Program-made: the position numbers and the translations under genes
Assembly: GCA_026929865.2 (NCBI GenBank)
Contig: CM049410.1
Coordinates: forward strand, 14,337,501-14,401,500
Source of the DNA: Hyperoplus lanceolatus
Taxonomy: Eukaryota; Chordata; Actinopteri; Uranoscopiformes; Ammodytidae
DNA: 64,000 bases
Direction: 5' to 3'
Notes under the pieces: generated by a model
Seen by the model: the letters and a program-made list of their open reading frames with translations, nothing else
The model's database searches: none
What the model was told of the DNA's origin: nothing
Shown: positions 32,953 to 44,679 of the stretch, in pieces
Numbering within the stretch: the stretch's first letter is position 1
Layout of the letters: each line of letters starts with the position of its first letter

Positions 32953-34367
32953 TGTACCTCTATCTTTTGAGGACCCTTGTTCGCCTTACCTTATCCAACA
33001 CAGCTGATTGCCTAATCCCAACCCTTACATTAACCCTTACCTAAGCCTTATTCTAACATGAACCTGAAGACCAAGTCTGAACCCTCAAAGAACCCTCTGA
33101 AGGTCTGTCTCAAAGTGAGGACCGGCCAAAATGTCCTCACACCTTGGGTCAAGAACTCAAGTTTGTCCCCACAAAGATGAATGTACAAGTACACACACAC
33201 ATATGCACACCAGTATTACTCACAGTTCACCATTGCACATTGCCCCTTCCCTCCTGGACGCAGTGAGCCACATTCCAGCCTTCACATTGCATCACAAAAC
33301 GCAGAGCCTTGGCCGAACAACAGATGAACATGTACAGTAACCTATACCATGTGTCCACGCAGCTTACTGGCCTCAGGCAGTGGAGTGGACTTGGGCAGTA
33401 ATGCTGCGTTTCTATAGCCCCTTTTACACAGCCAGTGAAAGCCGGGAATATGCTGGAATTTCGGCCCTCCGCCCTGCTGTATAGGGAAGAAAGGTGCAAG
33501 AGATTGTTCCGGGAATTTTACTACCTCGGGGGGTAGTAAGATTCCCGACACAATCAGTTCCGCCTCTCTGTTTAAATGCTCCAGCTTGTTGTTGCGGAAC
33601 AGGGGGGCGTTTGACGTTCCATAGCCTACATTCTAAACATGCGACCATGTTAGCAGTTGAAGGACGTGTGTTTAACATTAACCACGGCGGCCTGATGTCC
33701 CGTAAAAATCACCAAATAAAAGGAACGGCGTATAATCTAGCTGGACATAAGGTCCGCAGCTCAACCCAAACCCCTGCGCTTCATTTTGCAGAGTTTATGA
33801 GTCTATTTCTGCCCGGGGGAAGTTGTACAATGAAGTGGGAAAGCTATTGCTATGCTAAGCTATTCTGCGACCGGATCGCCACCGCTATTATTATCCTTAT
33901 GTCTGAGCGTATATCCACACTTTATTTCTGTCTACAGTAACATGACTTCACACACTGTGTATGTGTAGGCTATGTCTGATTGGCAGAGCACTGCCATCAC
34001 AAAGAGAATCGCTCACAGCCAACATGTCACACAAACCCAGACACAGAGGTGAAGCAGTGAGCCGATTGATTTTGTCAGTTTGGTTAACAGTCCCAGTGAT
34101 GTTGGACTCAGCGCGTAGCGAGATCAACTGGCACATCGTGGGGACAGTAAAATACGGTAAATGTTTACGTCACACCTGACGCTGTTTACAAGCACCTCTT
34201 TCATTCCGGAACGCTGTGTAAAAGGGGCTACTGATGTGCCAGCAGGCCGGCGTTACTTGGTTCTGTGTAAATAACACAGAAGCAAGCAAAGCCGGCATAT
34301 TTGAGTGATGTTGTTCCGTCAATATGCCGCAATCTCTGTGTAAAAGGGGCTTACGTGACTTTCTTTA

Positions 34368-34399
<32 letters not shown>

Positions 34400-37300
34400 A
34401 TGCAGACGATCCTTGTGGGAGACAGCGGAGTGGGCAAGACTTCTCTGCTGGTCCAGTACGACCAGGGCAAGTTCCTGCTGGGGTCTTTCACCTCCACTGT
34501 CGGTATTGGTTTCACAGTGAGTCCACAGTCCCTTGGCGTTTGCACTGTATATTTTCTGTCTCTTTATTTGTGTGTGTGTGCATGTGTGTGTGTGCGTGCA
34601 TGCCTGCGTGCATGTGTGTGTATTTATGTGAAGTGCAGCATGAATCAATGGCGCTCTCTAGAACAATACAACAACCTGTGCGGGCCAGGGGCATTATTGT
34701 TATGGCTAATGATGCCAGTGCTTGCATTGCTGTAAAGAGAGTGCACTGCTAATGGATGTCGCTGTATAGGCAGGCTGTTTTAGACGAGAGGGATTATGGT
34801 AAAGGAAGAGGAAGAATACAGGAATGACGTGTGACTTATATCTTTCAGTTTTGACAGTGGGGACTTTGTATGTATGTCGGTGCCACTGGAAGCATGGAGG
34901 AAGCCTGAAGTGTCTGTGAAGAAATCTAAAATTGGTTTTGTCATTTCGCATTAGCATAGGTCTTTTGATGGTGTGTGATTCAAGGTTGCGTGAAGAAGAA
35001 AAAAAAATAACCCTGGAGGAAAAATGGATGACGAGGGGAGAAAAAATAACACTGCTCCTGCTTATGTCAAATGGGTTTAAAGTCAAGGGGGAGACAGACA
35101 GCTCCTGCAAATGGACTAATGCGCTGCCTTGAATGCTGACAAGGTGAAAACGTATCCAGTCAGTGCTTTTGATTCTGGAATCCCTTCTCGCAATTTATAT
35201 TAAGAGACATTTTTAGATGCACCTCTCCTCGCTGCTTGCTTTGGACTTATAAGTAAATAATTGAAGCGGTCTAAAAAAGACACACAAACACACACACATG
35301 GGAACTTGCAGCACATCCAAGGATGTCTCGACCTCATTCAGAATTTAAATCTACCACTGAAGGTTGTGTAATTCTGCCCGTGTCTGAGGGGGTGAGGGGG
35401 TACATTACTTAACTTAAAGGATCCCTGACTTGAGTGTCAATAGTTCATGACTCATCATACAGTAGACGCTCCTCCTCTTGACTTGGACACTGGGGGGAGA
35501 CAAAACACCGCAGGGAAACCCAAATAGAGTCCTGCTCAGACTTGAGTCTCAGTGAAAACCATCGTAGACATGTTATCACATGCTGATTATCATATGAAGA
35601 AGTGATTTGGGGGATTATTTATATGATCTGTTCCTTGACAATATGATAGAGTTGGACATTTGTTTATTTGCATGCCATGTCAGGATGACAATAACTGGAT
35701 TGTATACCAAATGATGGGAACTACTCTGTGGCTATAATAGATGGTGGTCTTGTCAGCATTTTTTACATTGATACATTTTTTGAGAAAGTAAAATTATTGG
35801 ACGCCTTTTTTGTGCACCATTTTACGCACGATCTCACCCTGACGAAGAGGTAATTGCATCCTCCTGCCCGGAGGACATTCACGTTATATTGGCCTAAACA
35901 TCAATGCATTTAACTTAAATGTGATGCCTTGGGCTCTCTCTCCTATCATCACCTCTCTCAATTATTGAGCACCACCTGTGGAGGGATGAGTCAGACACTA
36001 CCAGCGCCATGGAGCGAGTGAGTGACCCACGGCCCCCGCAGCTGTTTTTTGGGGGACAGTCAATTGTCAGCAGCCTGAAAAAGACCTGCTAATAATAAGG
36101 AGCGAAAAACGCCGTGTTATTGGGGCTGCGTGTCGAGTCAACGTCCCCCCACATATCCAGATGCTCAGTTAACCATCATCTTCCCACGCCAGGATGCGCG
36201 ACTCCGCTCTGCGAAACTCGAGCAATGTTTCCGCCTGTTTGTCATCACTGCTCTCTCGACCGCTCTGTGCTTAAGGAGCGCCGCCACCGCAACAGCAACT
36301 GATCGTTTTGTTTTTCTTTTTTTTTCTTTCATTCTTTCTTAAGTTTTGATCGTTGCTTCCGTCTTTAGGCAGCGAGATATTAAGGTGTGTGTTTTTTTTC
36401 TCTCGCTCTCTCTCTCTCCCCCTTTTCAACGCTGCTGCCACACACACGTAGTAATACGAGCAGAGAAGCTGGAGACTACTGGCGGAGACCGAGACTGAGC
36501 GGACACCGTGCGCGTCTTTTTTCTTCTTGGACATATCTCGGAGATAGCCTGGGAATTTATTTCTACTGCCGTCACTTAAGCCATTCTGTCCTGTTCTTCT
36601 TTGCTTTGCGATGTCTGCAAGAAAGACATCGTTGAAGGACAATCCGACTCAAAACGGAACCCAAACAAAATCCTATGTGTTGGAGAGATGCGCTTCTATC
36701 AACGAGTATTATGATATTGCCTTCAAGGTTTGTGATTTCCGTCTTTCCTATGCGTGTTGTTGTTTTTTCTTTATTTTTTCTTTGTGTTGCTATACTGGTG
36801 GAACAGGTGTCTGCGACGTGTAGCGTATACACTGAAGCTTTGACACAACTGGGTGCACCTGCAACAACAAAACATGCATTGCATATTGACTCCTTACATC
36901 TGGAGGGCTTATAATAAAACAATTAATTATTCAAACAGGATAAATCCGTTAACTATCAATCTAACTTGAAATGCATTCTCCTTGTTAAAACAGGCCATGT
37001 TTTACTGATTGTATACAGCAGACACCAATTAAGTCATCGACCCGGTGCTGCCATTTGCATTACTAAGAAGTCTCTCTGAGCCTGTAAATCTCTGGAGGTC
37101 GCTTCATCCACCCTCGCTGATGTGCAAATATTTGCCGAGGGTGTACTTGTTGCTTCTTATGAGCTCTCCCATTAAATATTTAGAAAAGCTGCAAACTGGG
37201 GCACACCTGCTACTGTTTCAGTTAAGCACAAAAGGCAAAAGTTAAATTGGAGTTTGATTGCATGATTATCTGGCACACACTGTGTAGCTATGACTCACTG

Positions 37301-39383
37301 TTTAAACAGCCTGTAAGGTTTACATCACATGCTGCTGGACATCTTCCTTCTATAATTGCACATCCTGTCGTTGTAGCTCAACAGCATGGACTACCTGGCC
37401 ATGCTGTGTGCACACTGAAAATAATTGAGTGTTAATACACAGCCTAGGCTCTGTAAACGGGCATGTTTCTGTAACTATGGTGGGCCCCTTCGTTTACATT
37501 CGTACATACATTGTTTTCAGCGCACACACAATACTCACAGTTAGCACAGATCGTGAGGAGATATTCACTGATTTTGACTATGACAACAATCGTTCTCCAG
37601 AATCACTCACTCCACCTTTTAATGAGACCTGCACAGAAAGCCTTTAAGACGTTTGCACACAATATCATCATCCGACTCAAATATCATGAAGCCAGTTGTG
37701 AAATATTTTGCCTGTGAGAAATATTTCTTCATTCAATTTGTACAGCTTTTAATAGGCCATCGGCCATATATATTTTGGCCAGCTGTAACCTGTCGTCCAT
37801 CTCCAGGTGATGCTGTTGGGAGACTCGTCCGTGGGGAAGACGTGTGTCCTGGTGCGCTTTAAAGACGGGGCATTTCTGGGAGGCAACTTCATAGCCACTG
37901 TTGGAATAGACTTTAGGGTGAGAGAGAGATGCAACTGCTGTAAGAAAAAAAAACTAGACTCATTATGTTGTTTAGTTAGGCCTATTTCTGTGTGAGCCAT
38001 TCATGTTTTGTTTTTTTTCCATCTGGGCTGTGTCCTTGCTATGCTCTTATGAGGAAATATGTATTTGCATCGGAAAAACAACCAAATACTGTAATATTTA
38101 CTAAAGCAGCAAGGAAGAGACGGTCACGGACCCACTTGTTTTGAGTGACGGTGGCCCAATTATCACCTCATCGCAGCAACACAACACTTCACCACTCTTG
38201 GATGATGGCACCAAATGTACAAATCCTCCCACCGATCAGTAAAGTTCACGCGGAGCACTTGTGCTTGCGTAGGCGCAGAGCGGATGGCTTGATAACTGTC
38301 TTGGCAGATGCCGGCCCATGTCCCTGTCTCATGCATAGATTGGTTGCTGCTCAACACGTTCTGGAGGAGTCACACTGCTGACAGACCCAGCTTAGGCGGA
38401 CCCACACATTGACACTTTGATTTTGGAGCAGCTTTTCTACTGTGCATTTACCTTTACTGGGAAAATAGACTTAGTTGTGCCCTCAACCTCCTTCCCTTCC
38501 CTACAATCACACAGCAAAACAATCTACACTAATGGCCAGTCAAGTAGAGGGGGGGGTGCATTAGCCAGAGTGAAGTGCGGTGCAGACAACATCAGGGGAG
38601 CATAATGGATGTCTTGTCAGATATATTGACGTTGTCTATTTAGCGGCGGGGAAACATTTTCCTCTACCGCCACTCAGGCAAAAGCAACAAGTAGGCCACT
38701 GCAGCCAGTAGCCTACTGTATTCATTCATAAAATGTGTTAAATAGGGACCTTGACACTGGTTTTACACGTGGAAAAAAAGTGCCACGCTATAGTCATTCA
38801 CAAGAATGCAGGCTGTTAATGGAAGCAATCAGCCTCTTTTGTTATGTTTTCCTCCTTGTCTACATGAAAAAGGGCAAAGCCGCTTAGAGACGAGAGTCAT
38901 CCAAGAGAGAGAGACAGTTGAGTCAATGTGTTGAGGTGGTGCATGGTTAGACTTGCAGGCACACTGATGTTGTGGCAGCTTGTAACATGGCCGGTCTATT
39001 TTCCGCTCGCTTCCTTGTAGCAGTTACTCAGCATGCAGGCTCCTCTAACGTCATATAATTGGGGGGGAAAACATGGAAACCCATGGCAACTAATGCAGGG
39101 GTTGAACCATGTCCATTCTGCCAAGGCAGGTGGCGGATTGAGCTGCCAGTGACACACATAGCAGAGGTTTTATACTGTTTCAGTGCAGCTCTTTTCTGCA
39201 TATCCGGAGGGGGAGTTGTGTGCATTCACAGGAAAGGCAAAGGCTGTTTGTGATGACCTGTCACTGATAAGAAGTTATTAAGCAAGGGAGGAAGTGCTGC
39301 AGAGCATTCTGCTAGACACACTTCCTCCATCTCAACCTCTCTCTCTCTATCTCTGTCTGTCTGTCTGTAATGTCTGTTTGTAA

Positions 39384-39418
<35 letters not shown>

Positions 39419-41280
39419 TGTGGTTTTTGCTGCGCAAGGTAGACACGGCTGTGACCTGCTTTGTTCTAGTACTAGGTCATGGTAACCTAAGAAACATTTA
39501 AAAATACTCCCTTAAAGGAGGAGCCGGTGATTCTGGGGAACGCTTGATGTCAAAATCAGTCACCTGTCCATACAGTGTGTGCAGAGAAAAAAAATCCAGT
39601 GTTAATACACAGCCCAGGCTCTGTATACGGGTATGTTGCTAGCTACAGTAGGCCTCTTTGTTTACATACCCTTTTGTTAACATACCAGTAGAAGGTATGA
39701 GGAGATATTCACTGATTATTATATGAAGTGATTTTGACAACAGGCATTCTACAGAATCGTTGACTCCACCTTTAAGTGCATGCAACAGACCGTTGGAGAA
39801 CCTGTTTTTTTGACCTTGCACGTTAGTGCATGCCTGTCAAAACACTGCATGTTACCTTCCTTTTATTTCTTTATTCCTTCTTCCATTCAGGATTTATTTA
39901 GCTTTTTATTAAACTGTTTTAAGCCTGCGGGTGCCTTTACTATTTTGGGACAATCTTTTTTTTCTCTGCAGGAAATCAGAGGGCACCCCTACGGTGCTGC
40001 AGGAAATTAACGGGGGAGTCAGTTGTTAGGTTGCCAGTCGACTTTCTCCGCTGTTGTGTAATTAAGTCTAATCCCAGGACCTTGTTATTGTGTGGGTGTT
40101 GCAAATGACTTTCTCCGCCAACACTCAAAAGCCACTTTTAGTCGTCTTGTTTCTTTATGGCACATGCTGTGTCTCTAAGCTTATATTTCGTTATTTTTTT
40201 AGCCCCGCTGGGATTTTTTACTCTTTCATTTCTGAGCAGTTTTTTCTTTTCAGTTTCTTCTTAGCATATGCCAGAGATTGTCCATGTGTCTCACCGCTCT
40301 GCCTTTCTGTCTGCAGAATAAAGTGGTGGAAGTCGACAACCTGAAAGTCAAACTCCAGGTGAGAACATGCACTGTGTATATCTTTAAAAACTGGCATGGT
40401 CTACATTTCACAAATGCTCTCATCCTGCTGACAGCTATGTCGACATATATAAACCCAGCAGAAGGCAGATTGTGTGGAGTCAAAACTAAATCTGACAAGC
40501 AATTTACAAATTATGGTTGACCCAGATAATGTATTACACTCACCTGTCTGTCATTGTTTTTGCGTTTGCCAATACAATCAAAAATCCCTGAGCCAGCAAG
40601 AAGCTGTTAATCTTAAAGGACAAACCCATTTATCATCATAACCTGTTCCTTCAACTCTGAGTGCCAAAATTAAATCACTCTGCCAGCTCGAGTAAATCCT
40701 CAGCTTTCCTTTTCTTGCACATGCATGATAATATCTTTTGATTTATTTCAAATCTACCAACTGGAAGCCTATATAACATACAAAGAGAGGCAGCGAGCAG
40801 TAGAACAGCTCAAGTTGAGAGAAAAGGGTTGAAAGTTTCCAGGCTGATGCATCTAACACCATAATGCTTTAAAGCGTTTTTATAACAGTTTAGACCCTGC
40901 ATTTTGTCTTTGTGCAGTATGAGGCCTATTGTGTATGTTTTTAAATGTTTTCATCAGAAGTTTTGACTTTCAAATAAAGGAAACAGAAAAAAAGTAGCTT
41001 TACGAAAACACACACACACACACACAACTAATTTGGCTAGTATAGTTGGAGTATTTCTGGCTTTGTAGGGCAGTAAAATGGTATGTTTGTTGTTGGCTGA
41101 GGAGGATTTTGCTGCGAGGATTGTTCAGAATGTGTAGTTTTCCCACGCCGCTGTGTAATTATGTGGTTTGTTTTACGCAGATCTGGGACACGGCCGGCCA
41201 AGAGAGATTCCGCAGCGTAACACACGCCTACTACAGAGATGCCCAGGGTAACCTTTACTTTCTATACTTCACTTCCTCAT

Positions 41281-41376
<96 letters not shown>

Positions 41377-44300
41377 GAACAGGTGTGCATAGAAAGTGTG
41401 TGTAGGTGTGTAATGTTGATGTCATGTTACATAAGACAACAATGAAGGTGCAACCAAAGTTTTTGCCTTATTTGTCTATTCTTACAGCTTTGCTTCTGCT
41501 ATATGATATCACCAGCAAGTCGTCTTTTGACAATATCCGGGTAAGATTGTCTCAAATCACTCTTTCCTCCCACCTTCTCTCTGTCTGTCTCTCTCGCTCT
41601 CTCTCTCTCTATTAATTTTCTATCCCTAAACCCTCTCCAGCTGAACGGTGAAGCCTGTCTATTAACATGCAAAGTACAATAAGCCCCCCCCCCAGCATTT
41701 TCTCACAGCCCATCCATGAAAACTATGTGATGTTATCGTTTGCTTCACTATTCACAGTTCCCACTTTCAATAATGAAAAGCAATAAAAGTGTTGGAGAGG
41801 ATATGAGTGTCTCAGTCTGATCATGATTGATGGGAGGACAGCACTAATACACAGCTGAGGAGGAGAGAGAAAATGCAATGTATCTCAGTGGTGGTGTCCC
41901 TTTTGCTTTATGGACCATTCTCTCTCCCTCTCCTCCCTTCTTGAATCTGTATTGTCTTTTATACTATTCAAAAGGCCTGGCTGACTGAAATACACGAGTA
42001 TGCCCAGAAGGATGTGGTCATCATGTTGCTCGGCAACAAGGTGAGAGAAGCTTTTTTTTTGTGTTACATAAAAAGATCAGGAGGATATCTGGTCCCTTAG
42101 CACAGTTTTAAGCACCCTCTTATCACACTCAGACAGACACGCGGACGCTTAAAAGCCTCCGCCGTGCTGCACATGCATAAGTGTGACTCTCCCTCGCTTT
42201 ACTTTAACATTTACAAGTGAGACGCAGACTTAATCTGGGATAGTGTGCATCCGATCATTTATGTTCTTAATTTGCAATGTTGGTTTGTGGTTAGAACATC
42301 CCTGCTGTAAAAAAACACTTTCATATTTTTATCTTCAATCTGAAAAACTCTTCCTGCAACAGTTTTAATAACTGTATTTTACTCATTTGTATTGTTGCCA
42401 TTTTACAGTCTACTTTCTTAGTATGTCTTTGGCTTAGTATTTTAGATTTTGAAATGTTTTTTTTTTCTACTATTTCATAGTTTTGGTTCTTTTTATCATC
42501 TTGTTGGGGGACGTTACTTTGTTTATACTAATTTTTGTTGACGATTTTTACTCTGCATTGTTTTTGGTGTTTTTTTTTGTTTTTGTTTTTTTAACTTACA
42601 TTTGAACGGGGTTACCCCTCAATGATCTCAATGTAGTTAGATTATAATGAGTGGGGAAGGATACATTGAAAAACGTGCCACAGAACTTAGTAATCAGCTT
42701 CCTCCGTCGCATAGAAACCATTTCCTCCACACTGCTGCCGTCTGTCTGTCTGTCTGTCTTTGCCGGGGGGAAAAACTGACATTTTGCGGTCTCATTGCAA
42801 CCAGTCATCGCTACATCAAGAAGCTCCCTCTGGTGGCTCAGAGAGGACTCAGCCCTTCTCCAGGGTCACAGATGTCAAACGGAGGCAGCTCACATCATTT
42901 GCAGTAGGACTGGCTGTATCAGTCAGCTCTGTGTGCTCTATTGCTGGAGGTGGTGTGTGTGACATCTCATCAGTCTGAAGGAGCTCCGGCTCAGCAGATA
43001 AGGCGGGCTGACTCAATACTGCATCACTGTAGCTAATAGCTTGGTGCATCTGTGAACCCCCCTCACTCACTCACCTCCACTGTGTATGTATTGAACTCTC
43101 TTCCCACTTCTTTCTGTCTCACAGTCAGACATGGCGGCAGAGCGGGCAGTGAAAATGGAGGAAGGAGAGAAGCTGGCCAAGGTAAAAGGGGATGGAACAG
43201 AGAGGTCACATATAGTCAACAGCAGACCAGTCCACTTGTTATGCTAATGTGCCATCTCGTTTTAGGAATATGGTGTGCCGTTTATGGAGACCAGCGCCAA
43301 GACAGGAGCCAATGTGGAGCTGTCCTTTCTCGCCATAGCAAAGTAAGTTTAATGGATGACTTTGCATTAAAGGTGCAGTCAGCAATTCTAGAGAATGATT
43401 GTTGTCAAAATCACTTTTTGTTCAAAATCAGTGAATATCAACTCAACGGGCATGTTGCTAGCTTTGGTGGTCCCCTTTGTTTACATATCCTTCGTTAACA
43501 TACCCGTTTACAGAGCCTAGGATATGCATTAACACCATATTTAATTCCAGCCCACACACAGTACAGACAGGTAGCGATCTGGAGAAGATGTTCACTGATT
43601 TCTACAAAAAATATCTTCACAACAAGTGTTCTCCAGAATCACTGACTCCACCTTTAATACCAGCAATGGATGAAGGATTATGAATAGCTCAGCTGTTACT
43701 CTCTTTATAAGTCTGCTATTCATCTCCAAGAACAAATATTATACATTTAATTTTCTTATGTTGGAGAAGGGAACTAATGCCTGCAGCCAGGTTCTGAAAT
43801 ATGATGTGAAGTCTGTACATTGTCATAGCAGCACATTACAGATGGTAGTTCTTTATTTAAAAATGTTCAATTCTCACACATCGTTCATGCTTCAAAAGCC
43901 ACATCTCCTTTTTAAATAGTCCTCTGCAGTCAGAAAATATACAGTATGTTTCGACAATTGGTTTTGGTTTAGCTTCTGGAATAATAAAAACAGATGTGCC
44001 ACATAAAGGGTTTGAGTTTTAATCGGCTCCACGCATAAAGCACAGTGTTTTTTTACACATTTCTTTGACTATAATGGATTTTATGGCGATTTGTATAATT
44101 TGTTCCTGTTGACTCGTCATAATTGGATTGTGTATGTTTGAAGCTCACCCGTGGATCGCAGAGATCGGCTGTGTAATTTACCTTTTTTTTAATGACTTCC
44201 TTGTGTGCTGCACACCTTTTTCTCATTGAATGGCAGGAAAATTGTAGCAGATTCCTATTAAGCCAGACTGTTTGCTCAGCATGTTCCCCGCGCGGTGAAG

Positions 44301-44679
44301 GAATAATGTTGGTGATTTGCTGTGTGCGATGGGGTATTTTGAGTGCCAGTTAAGATTTAAATGATTCATGCCGGAGGCGTTTTGATTACACTTAAGTGCA
44401 GAGGGAAGTTTCTCCCCCTCGATCAAGCTCTTTCTTTTCTCGTCCTTTTTTCATTTTCTTGATTTTGCTCAGCCTGTCAGTGCTGCTTCCCTACACCCTC
44501 ACCCCCTGTACATGTAACTTCACTTGTCTTTTAATTCTGTCTGTCTGTCTCTCTCTCTCTCTCTTTTATACAGGGAGCTGAAGCACAGAGCGACACAGCA
44601 GCCCAACGAGCCCACGTTCCAAATACACGACTACATTGAGTCTCAGAAGCAGAAATCGGGCTGCTGTAGCCTGGTCTAG
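23387..44679 (+). CDS. rab37: Rab37 small GTPase, isoform B (start cassette 1B+2B)
   Basis: An alternative form built from exon 1B (23387-23521, 45 codons) and exon 2B (34406-34516, 37 codons), then the shared exons from 40317 to the stop at 44679; 237 residues predicted. Both cassette exons end in phase 0, exactly as 1A and 2A do, so either set fits exon 3 (starting NKVVEVD). Residues: P-loop GDSGVGKT 50-57 and switch I Thr76 within STVGIGF, where the usual VGIDF has Asp replaced by Gly80. From memory, human RAB37 has an isoform whose N-terminus ends in a similar His-Lys and continues TILVGDSGVGKTSLLVQF. The match to exon 2B is strong and to exon 1B (NEALTHK) weaker. The intron after exon 1B holds a 4.7-kb DIRS-type element. 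Use of this form in vivo is inferred, not shown. Confidence 0.82.
25551..26275. repeat. Tandem array of about four degenerate units inside the DIRS element
   Basis: Units begin near 25551, 25741, 25906 and 26128. Each has ctactgtaacttgctcgcca, then cgccactgtattattcta, ggtgtcgcaccgtggctcgg and agcccggttgcatacctt, or close variants. Unit length varies from about 140 to 190 bp. The third unit carries an extra stretch containing tatatgtccatggg, also found near 24855. Confidence 0.85.
26970..27055. repeat. Small interspersed repeat within the DIRS element
   Basis: An AAT microsatellite is followed by tttatatagcgcctttcaag and caagggcgcttcaca, a widespread animal repeat terminus. It appears as a later insertion in the DIRS coding remnant. 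Confidence 0.45.
28625..30590. other. rab37 intron 1B sequence without recognised genes
   Basis: No exon supported. A stretch at about 30020-30118 (gtcctcac..., ggtcctcacaaagattgatg, then CA repeats) resembles the one at 33060-33200 and probably represents a microsatellite-linked repeat family. Confidence 0.45.
30708..31648. mobile_element. hAT-like element with TAGCCTGG ends
   Basis: Ends tagcctggaaagccagacc and ggtctggacttccaggcta form inverted repeats. Flanks ttgttta appear on both sides, one base short of a full 8-bp duplication. It contains a relative of itself at 30784-31160. Confidence 0.75.
30784..31160. mobile_element. Nested 377-bp element of the same TAGCCTGG family
   Basis: Ends ctagcctggtgctaccagac and gagccaggcta. 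Perfect 8-bp duplications GGTGGCAC lie at 30776-30783 and 31161-31168. It is inserted in the 30708-31648 element. Confidence 0.8.
31869..33414. other. rab37 intron 1B, gene-free
   Basis: No exon seen. It includes a CA microsatellite at about 32907-32947 and, at 33060-33200, a repeat resembling that at 30020-30118. Confidence 0.5.
33415..34352. mobile_element. TIR element ending just upstream of rab37 exon 2B
   Basis: Left end agccccttttacacag (33417). Its reverse complement ctgtgtaaaaggggct occurs twice on the right, at 34214-34229 and 34335-34350. The double right end suggests a partial duplication or a second copy abutting the first. Open frames inside (33494-33940) show no recognised protein. 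Confidence 0.7.
34406..34516 (+). CDS. rab37: rab37 alternative P-loop/switch I exon 2B
   Basis: The exon has 111 nt in phase 0, the same length as exon 2A. It is preceded by a long CT tract and tgcag and followed by gtgagt. It encodes TILVGDSGVGKTSLLV, then a switch I ending STVGIGFT. A TIR element ends only about 55 bp upstream, so the branch point may lie inside or against transposon sequence. Confidence 0.88.
36611..36727 (+). CDS. rab37: rab37 first coding exon 1A
   Basis: ATG after ttgcg, 39 codons starting MSARKTSLKDN and ending YYDIAFK before gtttgt. About 600 bp of upstream sequence includes a CT-rich tract and probably holds the 5' UTR and promoter of isoform A. No TATA box is evident to me. 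Confidence 0.88.
36611..44679 (+). CDS. rab37: Rab37 small GTPase, isoform A (start cassette 1A+2A)
   Basis: A Rab-family GTPase linked in mammals to secretory granule and vesicle exocytosis. Exons: 36611-36727, 37807-37917, 40317-40358, 41181-41247, 41488-41540, 41975-42040, 43125-43181, 43266-43342, 44574-44679. All have GT/AG sites and compatible phase, giving 231 residues. Motifs by residue: P-loop GDSSVGKT 44-51, switch I Thr70 in ATVGIDF, WDTAGQE 92-98, NKSD 151-154, ETSAK 179-183, and a C-terminal Cys-Cys at 227-228 (SGCCSLV) for double geranylgeranylation. The CCSxx ending and SFDNIRAWLTEIHEYAQ agree with remembered human RAB37 better than RAB26. The N-terminal YYDIAFK is shared in style with Rab26, the closest paralogue and main alternative. 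The second base of the Rab P-loop triplet region is Ser-Ser rather than Ser-Gly. Introns 2-8 carry MITEs and microsatellites. Confidence 0.93.
37420..37625. repeat. MITE family 1 copy (5'-truncated) in rab37 intron
   Basis: It runs from gtgttaatacacagcctagg to gaatcactcactccacctt, matching the right two thirds of the full copies. It ends about 180 bp before exon 2A. Confidence 0.75.
37807..37917 (+). CDS. rab37: rab37 P-loop/switch I exon 2A
   Basis: The exon has 111 nt in phase 0, acceptor ctccag and donor gtgaga. It encodes VMLLGDSSVGKT, then a switch I ending ATVGIDFR. It is the homologue of exon 2B; the two cannot be used together because each supplies the only P-loop. Confidence 0.92.
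39414..39419. other. Edge of a short simple-sequence (CTGT/CT)n tract, rab37 intron
   Basis: Simple CT and CTGT repeats occupy about 39330-39420. The remainder of this intron outside the MITE at 39516-39776 shows no exon or named element. Confidence 0.6.
39516..39776. repeat. MITE family 1 copy in rab37 intron
   Basis: Starts aaaggaggagccggtgattc and ends ttgactccaccttta. It has the internal words ccaggctctgta and gtttacatacccttttgtta of the family. A section near the right-hand half of the central hairpin is deleted. Confidence 0.8.
41281..41376. repeat. rab37: (CT)n(GT)n microsatellite after a rab37 exon
   Basis: About 85 bp of CT repeats then GT repeats, starting about 33 bp after the donor of the exon ending at 41247. 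Confidence 0.97.
43368..43657. repeat. MITE family 1, full-length copy in rab37 intron
   Basis: The clearest copy, about 290 bp. Its ends taaaggtgcagtcagcaatt and gaatcactgactccacctttа-type complement pair. Its centre pairs gggcatgtt...cccgtttacagagcctagg, so the transcript could fold into a long hairpin. It starts 25 bp after the donor of the exon ending at 43342. Confidence 0.8.

Noticed and set aside
33494..33940. A 148-codon frame containing NLAGHK before a gt, considered as a rab37 first exon
   Set aside because: It is inside a TIR element and the gt is a poor donor. Exon 1B at 23387 fits far better.
34301..34735. An open frame running from a leader into the rab37 P-loop, which could be read as an exon with its own start
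   Set aside because: Its first part is CT-repeat intron ending in a strong acceptor, and its last part reads through a strong donor.
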